Positions 31,340 through 44,026 of a DNA stretch of 64,000 nt are shown in pieces. The notes below the pieces were generated by a model. That model worked only from the letters and a program-made list of their open reading frames with translations. It did not search any database and was not told the DNA's origin. This DNA comes from Sinotaia quadrata. Its lineage: Eukaryota > Mollusca > Gastropoda > Architaenioglossa > Viviparidae. The stretch is from assembly GCA_028829895.1 (NCBI GenBank), contig CM054180.1:141806618-141870617 (forward strand), given 5' to 3'. The first letter of the stretch is position 1; every line of letters begins with the position of its first letter. The position numbers and the translations under genes are program-made.

Positions 31340-31600
31340 GTCCTAGCTGGTGAAAAACATTGCTGGTGATTGACAGATATACAGCAGGAATAGTTATATT
31401 ATACAAGTCCTAGGTGGGGTAGATACAGTTGGCGAAAAACATTGCTGTGGTGATTGACAGATATACAGCAGGAATAGTTATATTATACAAGTCCTAGGTG
31501 GGGTAGATACAGTTGCTGTGGTGATTGACAGATATACAGCAGGAATAGTTATATTACACAAGTCCTATCTGGGGTAGCTGTAGTTGGTAAAAGACATCTG
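31340..31600. repeat. Tandem repeat, about 72-90 bp x3
   Basis: Units with GATTGACAGATATACAGCAG, AATAGTTATATTATACAAGT and CCTAGGTGGGGTAGATACAG. Confidence 0.9.
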
Positions 31601-31609
31601 GGAACTGGG

Positions 31610-32275
31610 AACATTATTGGGGATTGACATGGCTAAGGGCAGATACTGTTGAATATAGATATGGCTAGAGGTAGATACTGTTGAAGACAGACATAGCTAG
31701 AGGTAGATACTGTAGAAGATAGACATGGCTAGATGTAGATACTGTAGAAGATAGACATAGCTAGAGGTAGATACTGTAGAAGACAGACATGGCTAGAGGT
31801 AGATACTGTAAAAGACAGACTTAGCTAGAGGTAGATACTGTAGAAGACAGACATGGCTAGAGGTAGATACTGTAGAAGACAGACATGGCTAGAGGTAGAT
31901 ACTGTAGAAGACAGACATGGCTAGAGGTAGATACTGTTGAAGACATACATGGCTAGAGGTAGATACTGTTGAATAGACATGGCTAGAGGTAGATACTGTT
32001 GAAAAGACATAGCTGGGAATAGATATTATTGGGAAAAGACATAGCTGGGAATAGATATTATTGGGAAGAGACATAGCTGGGAATAGATATTATTGGGAAA
32101 AGACATAGCTGGGAATAGATATTATTGGGAAAAGACATAGCTGGGAATAGATATTATTGGGAAAAGACATAGCTGGGAATAGATATTATTGGGAAAAGAC
32201 ATAGCTGGGAATAGATATTATTGGGAAAAGACATAGCTGGGAATAGATATTATTGGGAAAAGACATAGCTGGAAA
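31610..32275. repeat. Two abutting 32-bp tandem arrays
   Basis: 31610-32005: about twelve units with ACATGGCTAGAGGTAGATAC and TGTAGAAGACAG. 32006-32275: about nine near-perfect units with AAAAGACATAGCTGGGAATA and GATATTATTGGG. The shared period and GACAT(A/G)GCT core show one array evolved into the other. Confidence 0.95.
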
Positions 32276-32509
32276 AGGTTAAGTACATACATAAATGAGT
32301 GATATGTTTTGGTGATATAGCTGGGGATATATACACATGGGGTTATATGTAGTCAGAAATAGATATAGTTAGGGACAGATTTATCTGGGGGTAGGTACAG
32401 ATTGAAATAGACACATCTGGTTATATATGCTGCTTATTAAAGAGTTAAAAATTGACCTACCTTAATAAAGAATTGGAGAAAGACATCGAGAATAGACTAA
32501 CCTTGCTTA

Positions 32510-32810
32510 TTGAACTGGGGATCTCTATCTATCCCATAGTCTTGCCGACCGTTGGGGCACCACTTGTTACCTGACAACCAGCTTCCTCCATTCCATTCTA
32601 TTCTCTGCTGATCTTACTTTTATCGCTCAGCTTCAATCCTGTCCACTCTGAGATGTTATCCTCCCATCTTTTCCTCTGTCTTTCTCTCCATCGCCTCCCT
32701 GCACAGTACCTTGCATGATTGTTTTGGCAAGCCCTAGTTGATTGTGTGACATGCCTATACCATTTCATTTTGCATTTTTTCACAATGGCCAATAGCCCTT
32801 CCTAGGGCCC
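32510..32810 (-). mobile_element. Non-LTR retrotransposon (LINE) 3' fragment
   Basis: The - strand frame from 32792 reads KKCKMKWYRHVTQSTRACQN, then RERQRKRWEDNISEWTGLKL. The motif RKRWEDNI.EWTGL with an upstream KWYxHVTRS is the C-terminus of reverse transcriptases of widespread aquatic-animal LINEs. A following frame (GSWLSGNKWCPNGRQDYGI-like) continues the same tail after a break. Severely 5'-truncated, non-functional. Confidence 0.75.
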
Positions 32811-33479
32811 AATGGCTTGCCCAATTCTATTACCCCATTTGTGACATGATCTCTATACGAAATGCCATTTAGTTATCATTACCTGCCAGATATATATTTA
32901 GTTTGCATTACCTGCCAGATATATATTTAGTTTTTGTTACCTGCCAGATATGTAAAATGGACAGGGACCTCTGTCTGAAGTTTGTTTTTTCTATTTTGTT
33001 TAAATGCAATTTCTCTTTTTCTTGCAGACTGACTGTAGTGTTAAGCTGTTAAGTGCATGTATTGTTTAATTAGATTGAGTTAATTGCATGAGGTACATAA
33101 GTGGTTGAGTCAAATGAGTGTTGTTTGGGGCAATCATTATATGGTATTTTGCCTGGGCTTGTGTTGTCTTTTGATTAATATCAGGGAGTATATCAATCAG
33201 CAGTCAACATCAATAAATTGATTCTCATGATGCCATTTCTGTTTACTAATATTGTTATAAATATTTTTAGCTCTTATGTGTATTTGTCAAAACTATGAGT
33301 GTATATTTATTATGAAGAAGTTATGCTAGATGTGTTACATGTAACAGCAATAGAAGCTTCCAGCTAATTCTTTCTTTAAAGTGAATTATAATAAAATTGT
33401 TTACCCCTTTGTTGTTTATTTATTCTATCTTTTTTAGGTTTGTAAAGACTTTTCTCGTATTTTTACATCTGACTGAGAT

Positions 33480-33785
33480 TATCATTGCATTTATTATAAT
33501 AATGAGTAATGTTTTAGTTAGGTCAGGTTTATTATACTAATGAGTAATATTTATAGTTTATGTTGGGTTTATTATAATAATGAGTAATACTTGTAGTTTA
33601 GGTCAGATTTATTATAATAATGAGTAATGTTTTAGTTCGGTCAGGTTTATTATACTAATGAGTAATATTTGTAGTTTAGGTCAGGTTTATTATAATAATG
33701 AGCAATATTTGTAGTTTAGGTCAGGTTTATTATACTAATGAGTAATATTTGTAGTTTAGGTTAGGTTTATTATAATAATGTTTCA
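33480..33785. repeat. Tandem array, about 40 bp x7
   Basis: Units with AGGTCAGGTTTATTATAATA and ATGAGTAATATTTGTAGTTT. Confidence 0.92.
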
Positions 33786-33834
33786 TTAGTTTAAGTTTCT
33801 CACAGATTATCTTCATCAGGCTTTGTTTGATATG

Positions 33835-34420
33835 TTCTTCAGATAAACATGATCAATTAGAGTTATGTTCTGCTGGTGAACTGAGTTAATTAGAGTTATG
33901 TTCTAATAGTGAACTATATCAATTTAGTTATGTTCTGATAGTGAACTAGTTCAATTGTAGCAGTGTTCTACATGTGTTGATTAATTGTAGTAATGTACTA
34001 ATGTGAATTAGATCAGTTAGAGTAATGGCCTTATAGTCAACTAATTCAACTGTAATAATGTTCTACTAGTAAATAAAATCAATTGTAGTAAAGTTATGTG
34101 AACTGTATCAAATAATACATTACATTTGAGTTACATCAATTGTGGTTCAACCTGTGAAGTATCAATTCTATCAGTGTTCTATAGTAAACTAGATCAAATG
34201 ATGTTCTACCTATAAACTAGATCAATTCTAGCAGTTCCTGTGAACTAGATCAATTCTAGCAATTCAATATTCTAAAGGTAAAATAAATCAATTTGAATAA
34301 TATTTCATTGGTAGACTTGATCAGTTATAATAATGTTCTAATTGTAAACTAGAACTATTTAAATAATATTCCAATGGCAGGTTTGCATTCTGAATGTGAA
34401 CTTGCCCAATTTGAATAATA
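33835..34420. repeat. Degenerate tandem array, about 35-45 bp units
   Basis: Irregular repeats of GTTCTA(A/C)TAGTGAACTA and GATCAATT(G/C)TAG(T/C)A; clearly older than its neighbours. Confidence 0.7.
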
Positions 34421-34489
34421 GGAAAACTACATAACAATTTAAATAATTTGGCAAAGTTCATTCCAAATAAACAAAGTGAGCAAATTTAT

Positions 34490-35155
34490 GCAGAACCCTT
34501 CAGAAGACGACACTATAATATTGCAATTTGTGAATGTTATGAAGCAACCATTAAATAAATTCAGAGTTGATGAGTCATCTAAAGTACACACCACATCATC
34601 TGAAGAAATTGCTTTTAAAATTGGCTCTGACTCAATTTTTCTTCAAACATGAGAGTATGAAGAGGAGAGGATGCATGATTCAAAATCAGGGTTTTATGCA
34701 TTAATAGATATTGCTTCATCTGCTCTAATTGAAAGTTTTGAAAATATATGTTTATTGACATTTTTTTTTTTGTAGAAGTTTGTAGAACTAATGGAATCAA
34801 ATACAAAAGAATCAGAATTGAACCTTGAAGAAATATACTCAGAAGTAAATTCTTTTCCTTGAACAGAAACTGAAAAGTCAATGACTGCATTTGAAATTTT
34901 GAATATATTACTTCAGATTCTTAATAGAATTTTTTTTAATTTAATTGAATTATACAAATTATGTTTCCTTTTCACATTTCCCACAGTAAGCACAGTAAGA
35001 TCATTTTCCAAGTTGAAGCGTAAAAATCTTATTTGAATTTTTTTTTTAATTTAATTGAATTATACAAATTATGCTTCCTTCTCATGTTTCAACAGCAAGC
35101 TCAGTAAGATCATTTTCCAAATTGAAGCATAAAAATCTTATTTGAATTTTTTTTA
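34490..35155 (+). pseudogene. hAT transposase (ZMYM1-like) 3' remnant with duplicated end
   Basis: Broken + strand frames give FYALIDIASSALIESFENI, KFVELMESNTKESELNLEEI, EVNSFP, then MTAFEILNILLQIL and TVSTVRSFSKLKRKNLI. The order (IxxAxSSLxxRFE, then ALEILNxxL, then SVASAERSFSKLK) matches ZMYM1-like hAT transposases; the usual AERSFSKLK has become TVRSFSKLK. Several stops are present. The final stretch around the SFSKLK motif occurs twice in tandem (about 34928-35035 and 35040-35150). Confidence 0.6.
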
Positions 35156-35559
35156 AAATAAGTCGGGATTACTTCTCTGGTTGAGTTTTAATCTCAATTT
35201 AAAATGATCTCTTTTGATTCTTTGACTCATGAGTTTAATTCATGAGTTTGCCTGTGTGAAAGCTTGAAAAGTGAAATTGTGATGTCTTTTTCTTGCATTC
35301 AGATCTCAGATTTATTGCATCTTTGTGTTAATATGACTTATGAAAATGTCTCTTCCCTGCAGATATCTACTTTTTAATGTGTATCTATTTATCTCATTCC
35401 CTCACCCTTCCCCCATGAAGTTCGTGTTGTCTCCCTTGAATAAACTGGATTATGTGTATTTTAAAAGTTGTTACAAAGGCTTCCAGTCTACTCTACCAAT
35501 ATGTCAGCAGGTGCTTCCAGCTTGAGCCTCTTAGAAATGACTTGTTCTTGGTTACTTTT

Positions 35560-35875
35560 CATTTTGTAATAAACATTGCCTCTGTAATATTACTTTTACA
35601 TTCATTACAATGCAGTGTTTTTTCTTTTGTAGTTATCATCTCCACCATAATATTACTTTTACTATCATCAAAAAGCAGACTTTTTCTAGTAAACATTGCC
35701 ACCATAATATTACTTTTACTATCATCACAAAGCAGGCTTTTTCTTCTGTAGTAATCATTACCACCATAATATTACTTTTACTGTCATCACAAAGGCTTTT
35801 TCTTCTGTAGTAATCATTGCCACCATAATATTACTTTGACTATCATCACAAAGCAGGCTTTTTCCAATCTAGTTC
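35560..35875. repeat. Tandem array, about 62 bp x4-5
   Basis: Units with ACCATAATATTACTTTTACT and ATCATCACAAAGCAGGCTTT. Confidence 0.92.
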
Positions 35876-36179
35876 AGGTACAAATTTACACTTCACTTTT
35901 TTTATATTGTTTCTTTTTGCTCTTTAACTTTAAAAATTATGGGTATTCAGTTCATGCTACTTTTCTTTGTTGTTTATTATATGTATATGTTGATTCTCCA
36001 CGAAATACCGTTATTATCTATTGGTATTATCTGCCAGCATTTCCAGATTTTGTTCAAATACCAGGAACTGAGATGAAAATGTGTCATCCTCTTTTTTCCT
36101 TCAGCTATATAAAAAGAAACCTCTACTATTAAAACTACATCCTTCTGGTACAAAATTGTGTATTTGTCCAAACGGTATA

Positions 36180-36480
36180 ATTGTTTAATATAGTGTGAAT
36201 GTATGTTTGAAAATCAGTGCAGTGTGTGTCCTTATATGAAAGTTATATTCAGTGTCCTTACTTGAAAGTTATATTCAGTGTCCTTACATGAAAATTGTAT
36301 GCAGGATGATTGTGTTTTTGTATAGTGTGAATGTATAAAAAATCTGTAAAATATGTGTCCATATATGAAAGTTGAATGAAGAAAATATTTCCTTGTTTGA
36401 AAGTTCTATGCAGTGCAAATGTATCTAAAATGTACAGATGGGTGAATGTGACTATAAATGTTGTGTAATACGTCCCAGTC
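36180..36480. repeat. Degenerate repeats
   Basis: Irregular units with TAGTGTGAATGTAT and GTCCTTA(C/T)(A/T)TGAAAGTTATAT. Confidence 0.6.
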
Positions 36481-36529
36481 ACATTCTCATACCAGGCAGC
36501 CTAGGCAGGAATACAGTCAGAAATTTGCA

Positions 36530-36855
36530 TGATTGCAAACAAATCTGTAATAATCATGACTGGTCTGTCACACACCAAACAAATCTGTAATAATCATGAC
36601 TGGTCTGTCACACACCAAACAAATCAGTAATAGTCATGACCGGTCTGTCACACACCAAACAAATCTGTAATAAGCATGACCGGTCTGTCACACACCAAAC
36701 AAATCTGTAATAAGCATGACTGGTCGGTTGTACACCAGACAGATCTGTAATAAGCATGACTGGTCGGTCGTACACCAGACAGATCTGCAATAAGCGTGAT
36801 TGATCACACACAAGGCAGATATGTAACAAGCATGATTGGTCACACACCAGAAAAA
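36530..36855. repeat. Tandem array, 40 bp x8
   Basis: Units with AAACAAATCTGTAATAATCA and TGACTGGTCTGTCACACACC; right-hand copies diverge. Confidence 0.94.
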
Positions 36856-36859
36856 TCCA

Positions 36860-37265
36860 TAATAGGCATGTAGATAGCATCCCCAGCAGTCAAATCTATA
36901 GTAGTCATATGGATAGCTTGCTCAACAGTCAAATCTATAGTAGTCATGTGGATAGCTTGCCAACAGTCACATCTGTAGTAATGTAGATAGCTTGCCCAAC
37001 AGTCAAATCTGTAGTAGTCACGTGGATAGCTTGCCCAACAGTCAAAGCTATAGTAGTCGTGGATAGCTTGCCAACAGTCACATCTGTAGTAATGTGGATA
37101 GCTTGCCAACAGTCACATCTGTAGTAATGTGGATAGCTTGCCAACAGTCACATCTGTAGTAATGTGGATAGCTTGCCAACAGTCACATCTGTAGTAATGT
37201 GGATAGCTTGCCCAACAGTCAAAGCTATAGTAGTCATGTGGATAGCTTGCCCAGCAGTCACACTT
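36860..37265. repeat. Tandem array of 35- and 39-bp units, about 11 copies
   Basis: Units with GTGGATAGCTTGCCAACAGT and either CACATCTGTAGTAAT (35 bp) or CAAAGCTATAGTAGTCAT (39 bp); the two forms are interspersed. Confidence 0.93.
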
Positions 37266-38541
37266 AGAAAGGTGGTGGAGAGAGTATGATGAATGAGACT
37301 ATAGAGAGCTATATCAAGATGACTGGCCACATTAAAGATGTTGAGTAAAAGACATAAGCAATGTAATCGCCACAACAGACATGTAAGTACCACTACTGCA
37401 ATGTTAAAGTTAATTCTTTCCCTTATGGCCACTATTTAAAGAGCAGCTTTCTCAATGACGCTCAAAGAGCTCCCTATTTACCAGTCAATCTGCTTAGATC
37501 TGACACCCTACAGATGGTAGGTTTGTATGAAGTGAGAGTAAAAATGAGTTAACATATTTAAACTTATATTACCCATAAAATTAGCCCTATTTAACAATTT
37601 ATAATTAATAAAAGTTACTCACAAATAATTTTATCATTCAAAAATCTATTTTAAAAATATCTTGGTTCAATGAAATAGGAAACCAATGATACATTTTTTG
37701 TTTAAATCTAAAAAAAAAAAAAAAACTGAATAAAAGGAATAAAATATATATATTTTTTAAAGACTAAATAAAAGATAATAGGAAAATTGTGTACTCACCC
37801 CTAAAATGGTGAAGACTCCACACTTTGATGATGAAACTGATTAATAATTAACTTTGCACATTCAAGAACAAACATATTTGCAAATACAACACAATCTAAA
37901 GAGGCGTGACAGATGTATAATTAACACTTAATTTAGATAAATTCTAAATAAATAAACAGATGTTTGTATTTTCTTCTTGTTTCATTGACTGCTTAGCTGC
38001 AGTCAATGAAATGTAATTTGCATATTTGTAATTTATGTTAAACAGAGCACAAACAAAAGATTTATCCTTGCGGACTTCTTGCTTGAGATGATAACGGCAG
38101 CAGATTCTTTTTGGGTATGTTGATGTAGTCATGATTTAGCACATTTTCATCATCGCAGGACAGTGCTCTCACAACTTCAGGATGTCGTTTTCTGGCACTG
38201 AATCCAGCAGAGTTTAGTAGCAATTTCACGATAAAAAATCAGGATGAAAAAATGTTTGCATCTGTAGATTAAAATTGAAGTTTGGTCATAAAGTATGAAA
38301 GCATTTGTGATGGCAGAATTTACTAGAAACCAATATAATTTAATGGTTTGCAAGACTACAAGATTTAGAATAGCAAGAAACCTGAAATATTGGGATTTTG
38401 CAAGCTGGAGTACACTTTTTTTAAAATACAACTTTGACCTTTTTAACACTGAACCAGCTCGCATCTGGAGATGTACGGTACCAGTGGCTTATATTAGTTA
38501 TAAGACCGTTTTGGTGTTGGGGATTTACAGTCCCAGTGACA
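37266..38541. other. Intergenic DNA without recognised gene
   Basis: AT-rich; a poly-A run at about 37710-37724. The small - strand frames at 37944-38132 and 38177-38464 have no recognisable domain. Confidence 0.4.
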
Positions 38542-38549
38542 TGCTACAG

Positions 38550-40545
38550 CAGGGGTCGGGAACCTATGGCTTGCGAGCCAGATGTGGCTCTATTGATGGC
38601 TGCATCTGGCTCGCAGACAAACGTTCGATTATAAAAAAATGTTTCTTTAGACTCCTTTGATCTAGTCAGCAGCAAATCAGTGTTTGGACCCAACAAGGTG
38701 ACTGGAATTCGGCTAGCTTTGCTGTGTGAGAAACGGAAAGCCATTCACAGATGCCAAAGCATTCATGCTTAATGTTGCCAATGAACTTTTTGATGACTTT
38801 TCAGATAAGGACAAAATAATTAAACGGATAAAAGACATGCCTCTGTCGGCAAAAACTGTTCACGATCGTAGCATCATGACGTCAAATCAAATCGAGGCAA
38901 TGCAAGTGAAGGACGTACATGCAGCACCATTTATTTCTCTCACTTTGGATGAGTCAACAGACATCAGTAATTTATCCCAGTTAAGCGTGGTTGCAAGGTA
39001 TGTTGTCGGTGATACACTACATGAGGAAAGTCTTGCTGTTTTGTCTATGAAAGGCACAACAAGAGGGCAGGATTTATTTGAGTCCTTCACTGAGTTCACT
39101 AAAGAAAAAAATCTACAGATGGATAAACTTGTTTTGGTCTGTACTGATGGTGCTCCGTGCATGGTGGGGAAAAACAGGATTTGTTGCTCTTTTTTGTGAG
39201 CATGAAAACAGACGCATCATAAGCTTTCATTGCATCCTACATCAGGAGGCACTTTGTGCTCAGATGTGTGGCAAGCAGCTTGGTGAGGTGATGTCGCTGG
39301 TGGTTCGGGTAGTCAACTTTATTGTTGCCCGAGCATTAAATGATCACCAGTTTAAACACTGCTTGATGAGGTTGGGAATAATTATCCTAGTCTGCTTCTG
39401 CACAGCAATGTGCATTGGTTGTCAAGGGGGAAGGTGCTCAGCCGATTTGTGGCTTGTCTGAGCGAAATCCGGACTTTTCTTGAAATGAAGAATGTCAGGC
39501 ATCCCGAGTTAACTGACACTGAGTGGCTCCTGAAGTTCTATTATCTCGTAGACATGACTGAACATCTAAATCAGCTCAATGTGAAAATGCAAGGTGTTGG
39601 AAATACAACCTTATCTCTGCAACAAGCAGTGTTTGCATTTGAAAACAAGCTAGAACTTTTCATCGCCAACATTGAGACAGGTTGTTTACTACACTTTGAA
39701 AAACTGGGAGATTTCAAAGATATGTGCACATCGAGTGACCCTGCTCAACATCTTAATCTTCAGCAGCTAGCAGGCTTCACATCTAATCTCCTGCAGTCAT
39801 TTAAAGTGCGCTTTGGAGAATTTCGCAAGGACACCCATCTTTTTAAGTTCATCACCCATCCACACGAGTGTGCAGTGGACAGCACTGACCTGAGTTGCAT
39901 CCTCGGTGTCTCCATCAGAGATTTTGAGCTTCAAGCTGCTGACCTGGCCTCAGACATGTGGATGAATAAGTTCAAGTCACTGAATGAAGATTTGGAAAGA
40001 CTTGCACGACAGCAAGCAGAGTTGGTGAGCCAGCACAAGTTGGCAGAATTGAAAAAAAACTTCAACACGCAGACCAGCTGATTGTCAAAACTGGGAATGC
40101 ACTTCCCATCACATACCACACACTGCAGCGTGTGAGTATTGCTGTACTGACAATGTTTGGCTCTACGTATGCATGCGAGCAGTCTTTCTCACATCTAAAG
40201 AACATTAAGACCAACCTGCGATCACGTTTAACGGATGGAAGTCTCAACACCTGCATGAAGCTTAACCTCACCACGTATCAACCAGACTACAAAGCCATCA
40301 GCAAAGCCATGCAGCACCAGAAGTCGCATTAATGGAAATATTCATTATTGATTAGCAACAGCATAACAATGTTATTAAAAAGAATTCAGAGACATAATTA
40401 TTGTACTTTTGGTGTTGAAATTACACAAAATGCACACATTTACTTGAATTTTTAGTTTTAAACATAATGTATGGCTCTCACAGAATTATTTTTCAAAATA
40501 TGTGATGTCCATGGCTCTCTCAGACAAAAAGGTTCCCGACCCCTG
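38550..40545 (+). mobile_element. Complete hAT element with perfect TIRs and 8-bp TSD
   Basis: It starts CAGGGGTCGGGAACCT and ends AGGTTCCCGACCCCTG-like (GGTTCCCGACCCCTG), with the 8-bp duplication TGCTACAG on both sides (38542-38549, 40546-40553). Subterminal GGCTTGCGAGCCAGATG and ATCTGGCTCGCAG resemble other GTF2IRD2-type hAT elements. Size 1,996 bp. The intact target duplication indicates insertion without later rearrangement. Confidence 0.95.
38726..40332 (+). pseudogene. hAT transposase, GTF2IRD2-like, frameshifted
   Basis: Four consecutive fragments: 38726-39199 (FISLTLDESTDISNLSQLSV, VCTDGAPCMVGK), a second in another frame to about 39370 (RRIISFHCILHQEALCAQM), a third at about 39410-40081 (WLSRGKVLSRFVACLSEIR, DLSCILGVSIRDFE) and the dimerisation domain at about 40085-40332 (MFGSTYACEQSFSHLKNIKT). 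LDESTD and CTDGA hold the first two acidic residues of the hAT catalytic triad, and HCILHQEAL is the conserved C/HxxH segment. At least three frameshifts break it. The N-terminal BED zinc finger expected in the family is absent. Not functional as it stands. Confidence 0.88.
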
Positions 40546-40671
40546 TGCTACAGGTTAAAAGATGAAACGTTACCAAAATCAATAGTTTGACTATTAATTC
40601 CTGCAAATTTACAATTTATGAATGTATCCCCCACCTCTAGCAAATGAGACATTTAAAAGATATATATTATT

Positions 40672-40945
40672 AGTTACAGAGTACAACAATAGGAAGTAAC
40701 AGAGTAGTCCACAGTACAACAATAAGAAGTAACAGAGTATCTAGTACAACAATAGGAAGCAACAGAGTAGTCCATAGTATAACAATAGGAAGTAACAAAG
40801 TAGTCCATAGTACAACAATAGGAAGTAACAGAGCAGTCCATAGTACAACAATAGGAAGTAACAGAGCAGTCCATAGTACAACAATAGGAAGTAACAGAGT
40901 AGTCCATAGTACAACAATAGGAAGTAACAGAGTAGTCCTAGTAGT
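40672..40945. repeat. Tandem array, 33 bp x8
   Basis: Units of GTCCATAGTACAACAATAGG and AAGTAACAGAGTA; 33 bp is a multiple of three, so both frames of the - strand appear open. Confidence 0.95.
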
Positions 40946-41911
40946 TTTAGAACACTTTGTACTAGTTCTCTATGCAAAAGAATCTCAAAAATTTAATTCA
41001 GAATGAAGTATCTGATTGACAAGAGAATAAAATCACCAAAGACAAAATGTAAATCCAGCTACTTGGAATTGCAATGTTTTAGTTAAAAATAAGAATAAAA
41101 TCAACAAAATATAGGCCTAATTATAAATCCAATTCTTGGTGTTGCAGGGTCGTTGTTATTGTGGTGTTGCTGACTGTCACTGGCCTCTCTCTCCTCGGTC
41201 AAGTGGGGGAGGCAGGTCAGCTATCGCGACTTGTCGAGATTACATCAAATAGCCTAGGTGTAAAATGACCATTCTCACATACAGATACCAATGTGTGTTC
41301 TTGTGGGGGAAAAATCTTTATTCTGTTTGTGGGGTAAAATGTAAAAGTCGATGTGTATGTATAATTGTGGAATGAATTTGATGTGAGGGATGAACGGAAT
41401 GAACAAACAACTGTACCAACACACTTTCATAACAGAGAGAGAAAAACCCAACTCTTGATGAAGAAGAAATTTATTCTAATAAAAAAAATGGGCTACTCTC
41501 TCATACAGTGTTAGTCATTCATTCAGAAGAAACATCCTCTCACAGCATTCATGGGGTGGGGGACCAGAGCAATGAATGATGATAAATTAAATTAAATAAA
41601 ATAACAAAATCAATAAATTCAGTGGTGGAGACTGCAAAAACTGGTCATATAATAAACAAAAATATTAATGTTACTAATCTGTGGGTAAAAGTCCACCACA
41701 AATAATAAATCACAAAAAGCGGTATTGACTGCAAATGTCAACACAAATTTAAATGTTCAAAGAAAAGACCCACAATGTCAAAAATATTAAATCTCTTTAA
41801 TCAAAATTAAAGTGTTCAAAATATGCAAAGGATTTATAAAATTGTCAATAAAATTTATAAACTTAATAATTAATTAACTATACTAACCTACCTAAGCAAA
41901 TGCACCACTAA
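40946..41911. other. Intergenic DNA with a short GC-richer segment
   Basis: At 41148-41263 a GC-richer stretch follows a possible acceptor (GGTGTTGCAG) and is open in one frame (VVVIVVLLTVTGLSLL...), hydrophobic like a signal peptide or membrane segment, ending near AGCCTAG|GTGTAA. It may be an exon or an element fragment; I cannot tell. The remainder is AT-rich and unremarkable. Confidence 0.25.
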
Positions 41912-43108
41912 CTAAATTTGAAAACAAGAAAATTAACAATTTGATTTTCCCACATACAGAGCGATCTCATGTGACCCAGTAAGTCACTTTACTGTTCACA
42001 CCATGAAAATCTATTTCAACTGTCTTTTTTTACTTAGCTTTCAATTGAAACAATATTGTTGTAATCCACTGACATATGCTGACATCCCGTGACCTTTGGT
42101 AACCCCTTGCGGTTCAACAGGCTGTGATAAGGATTCAACACGATGCTCACTCACTCAACTGTTGTAGGGACTCCATGCTTTAGTAAGGTTGGATTTCCCA
42201 TCAAGTGGCTTTCAGCAGTCAAGGTCAGGTTTATGAGGTGAACTCAGGACCGCCTGGAATATACAGTTATTTAACAGTTATTTATATTACAGCTTCATGT
42301 ATGATAATGACTTTTATGGGCTTTATGGCAGCAGCAATAATCACTCTTTACAATCTTCACTAATTCACAATTTACATTATATGAAAATTCAAATATATAA
42401 AATCTTTACAATATATATTCTTTCATTGCTCCATAGTTGCTCATAATACAATTTTAGCTAGTGACTACGCAGCGCATGTTAACTCTGCCGTGATAACAAT
42501 GAATCAGCCTTTAATAAGATTACATACACGTGGCATTTCTCACCACATTTACAAATGTAATATGCTGTACCACTTAGCTTCTGTAGGAAAATGTATTAAC
42601 ATCAGCAGCATTAAAATTCACAAGAATATTCTACACATTTACAATACAAATACATAGAATTAATTCAACAAAAGATACTTTTGATTTAGAGAGATCAAGA
42701 TATTACCACTAGGTGTTTTCATACAGGGGCAGTCGTAATGGATGCAGTTTTTCACCCCTGGCATGTGGGCACTATTTCTGTCTGCACGTCTGATGTGGCC
42801 AACCCATTCAAGTGGTTTTATCAATGAAAGGTCAACTAACATCTTAGTGCAACATCATTATCTGGTAAGCAAATGACCATACATGGATAGTTAGTATCCG
42901 AATTTTGTGACCTTCACCTGTGATCGAACCTACTTTCCCCAAATGCATAAACAAGTCTTTCCACGACCCTTAAAGCTTTAATCCTCAATGGAAGTTTCTC
43001 ATTGGACATGTCAGATGTGGAAAAACTCGTATATAAATGCACAGTTAATAATATGAAAAAGGTTATAAAAAATATATACATAATTTGTTTTAATATACCT
43101 TCACATAT
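41912..43108. repeat. Dispersed repeat family A, copy 2
   Basis: The second copy of the 1.2-kb repeat at 4325-5498, in the same orientation and with the same endpoints. The two copies differ by many substitutions and small indels, so this is not a recent duplication. The - strand frame at 42660-42842 contains EWVGHIRRADRNSAHMPG, open only in this copy. Confidence 0.75.
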
Positions 43109-43154
43109 ATGAAGACACAAGAAGAATGAATGATGATGAAAAGGACAGTTTTTA

Positions 43155-43965
43155 ATAACATTTAATTAGTGTTTAGTTTCACGTGCTAGGACCAAGACAA
43201 TTAATTAATTTTTATGTTAGCCCTCTTTGGGGCACTGGGGATTGTAGTAAATAAAATCATATGTTTTGAGCCATTACAGTGCATCACATAAACAGTCAGA
43301 CAGGACATTTTGCATGTGGACAGCCAGAGGCCTTGAACCAGACCTATTCCAGGTTGGACCGATTACATCCATGCAGATTTTGATGGAGGGTAACAACATG
43401 CCATGACAACTCAAATGGTAGAGCAGGACATCAACTTGTTGCAGATTTAGTGGAAGTATGAGAACTCACTAGATTTAACCTACATGCAAGGAATTCTGGA
43501 CCCGACCTATGGACAGGTGGTCATTCTATTAAGTTGTTTTTGGACCAAGCAGATAGCTGATCATTCGACACAAAAAGTGTCTCAGAAGGGGGGAAGGCCC
43601 AAGCATGAGCAACCCCACGAGAGCACGAGAGACAGAGAAGACAGCATCTACATTTGAACTGCAACCTTTCTTCATTTGATTTTCAATTTTTCCTGCATGG
43701 CCGATAGTCATCTACATTTGAACTGCAACCTTTCTTCATTTGATTTTCAATTTTTCCTGCATGGTCGATAGTGTCATCTTTTTATCGGACACACCCAACT
43801 TGATTTTTGTGGGATACAAAAATAAAACACTGTGAGTGATCAGACATTTAATCTATTATTAGAAACTTCAGTGCAAATAAATTTGTTGAAAAAGTAGATT
43901 ATGCAGAAATTTAGGATTTGATCTTTTATCTATTTGTTACTGGATTGTAGAGAAATAAACTAACC
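43155..43965. repeat. Dispersed repeat family B, copy 2
   Basis: A shorter copy of 18057-19520 in the same orientation, starting about 50 bp after the end of family A copy 2. It contains a 65-bp tandem duplication (CATCTACATTTGAACTGCAA x2, about 43647-43770). Confidence 0.7.
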
Positions 43966-44026
43966 AAACTAAACTTTCAGGGTCATGGTTGTTCTCCTCT
44001 AATCACTGAACTATCGATTATCATTA

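Noticed and set aside
33027..33075. Strong acceptor-like TTTCTCTTTTTCTTGCAG followed by a short frame ending in TAA
   Set aside because: Only 13 codons follow, and no partner exon is found; could be a UTR exon, but the evidence is too thin to annotate.
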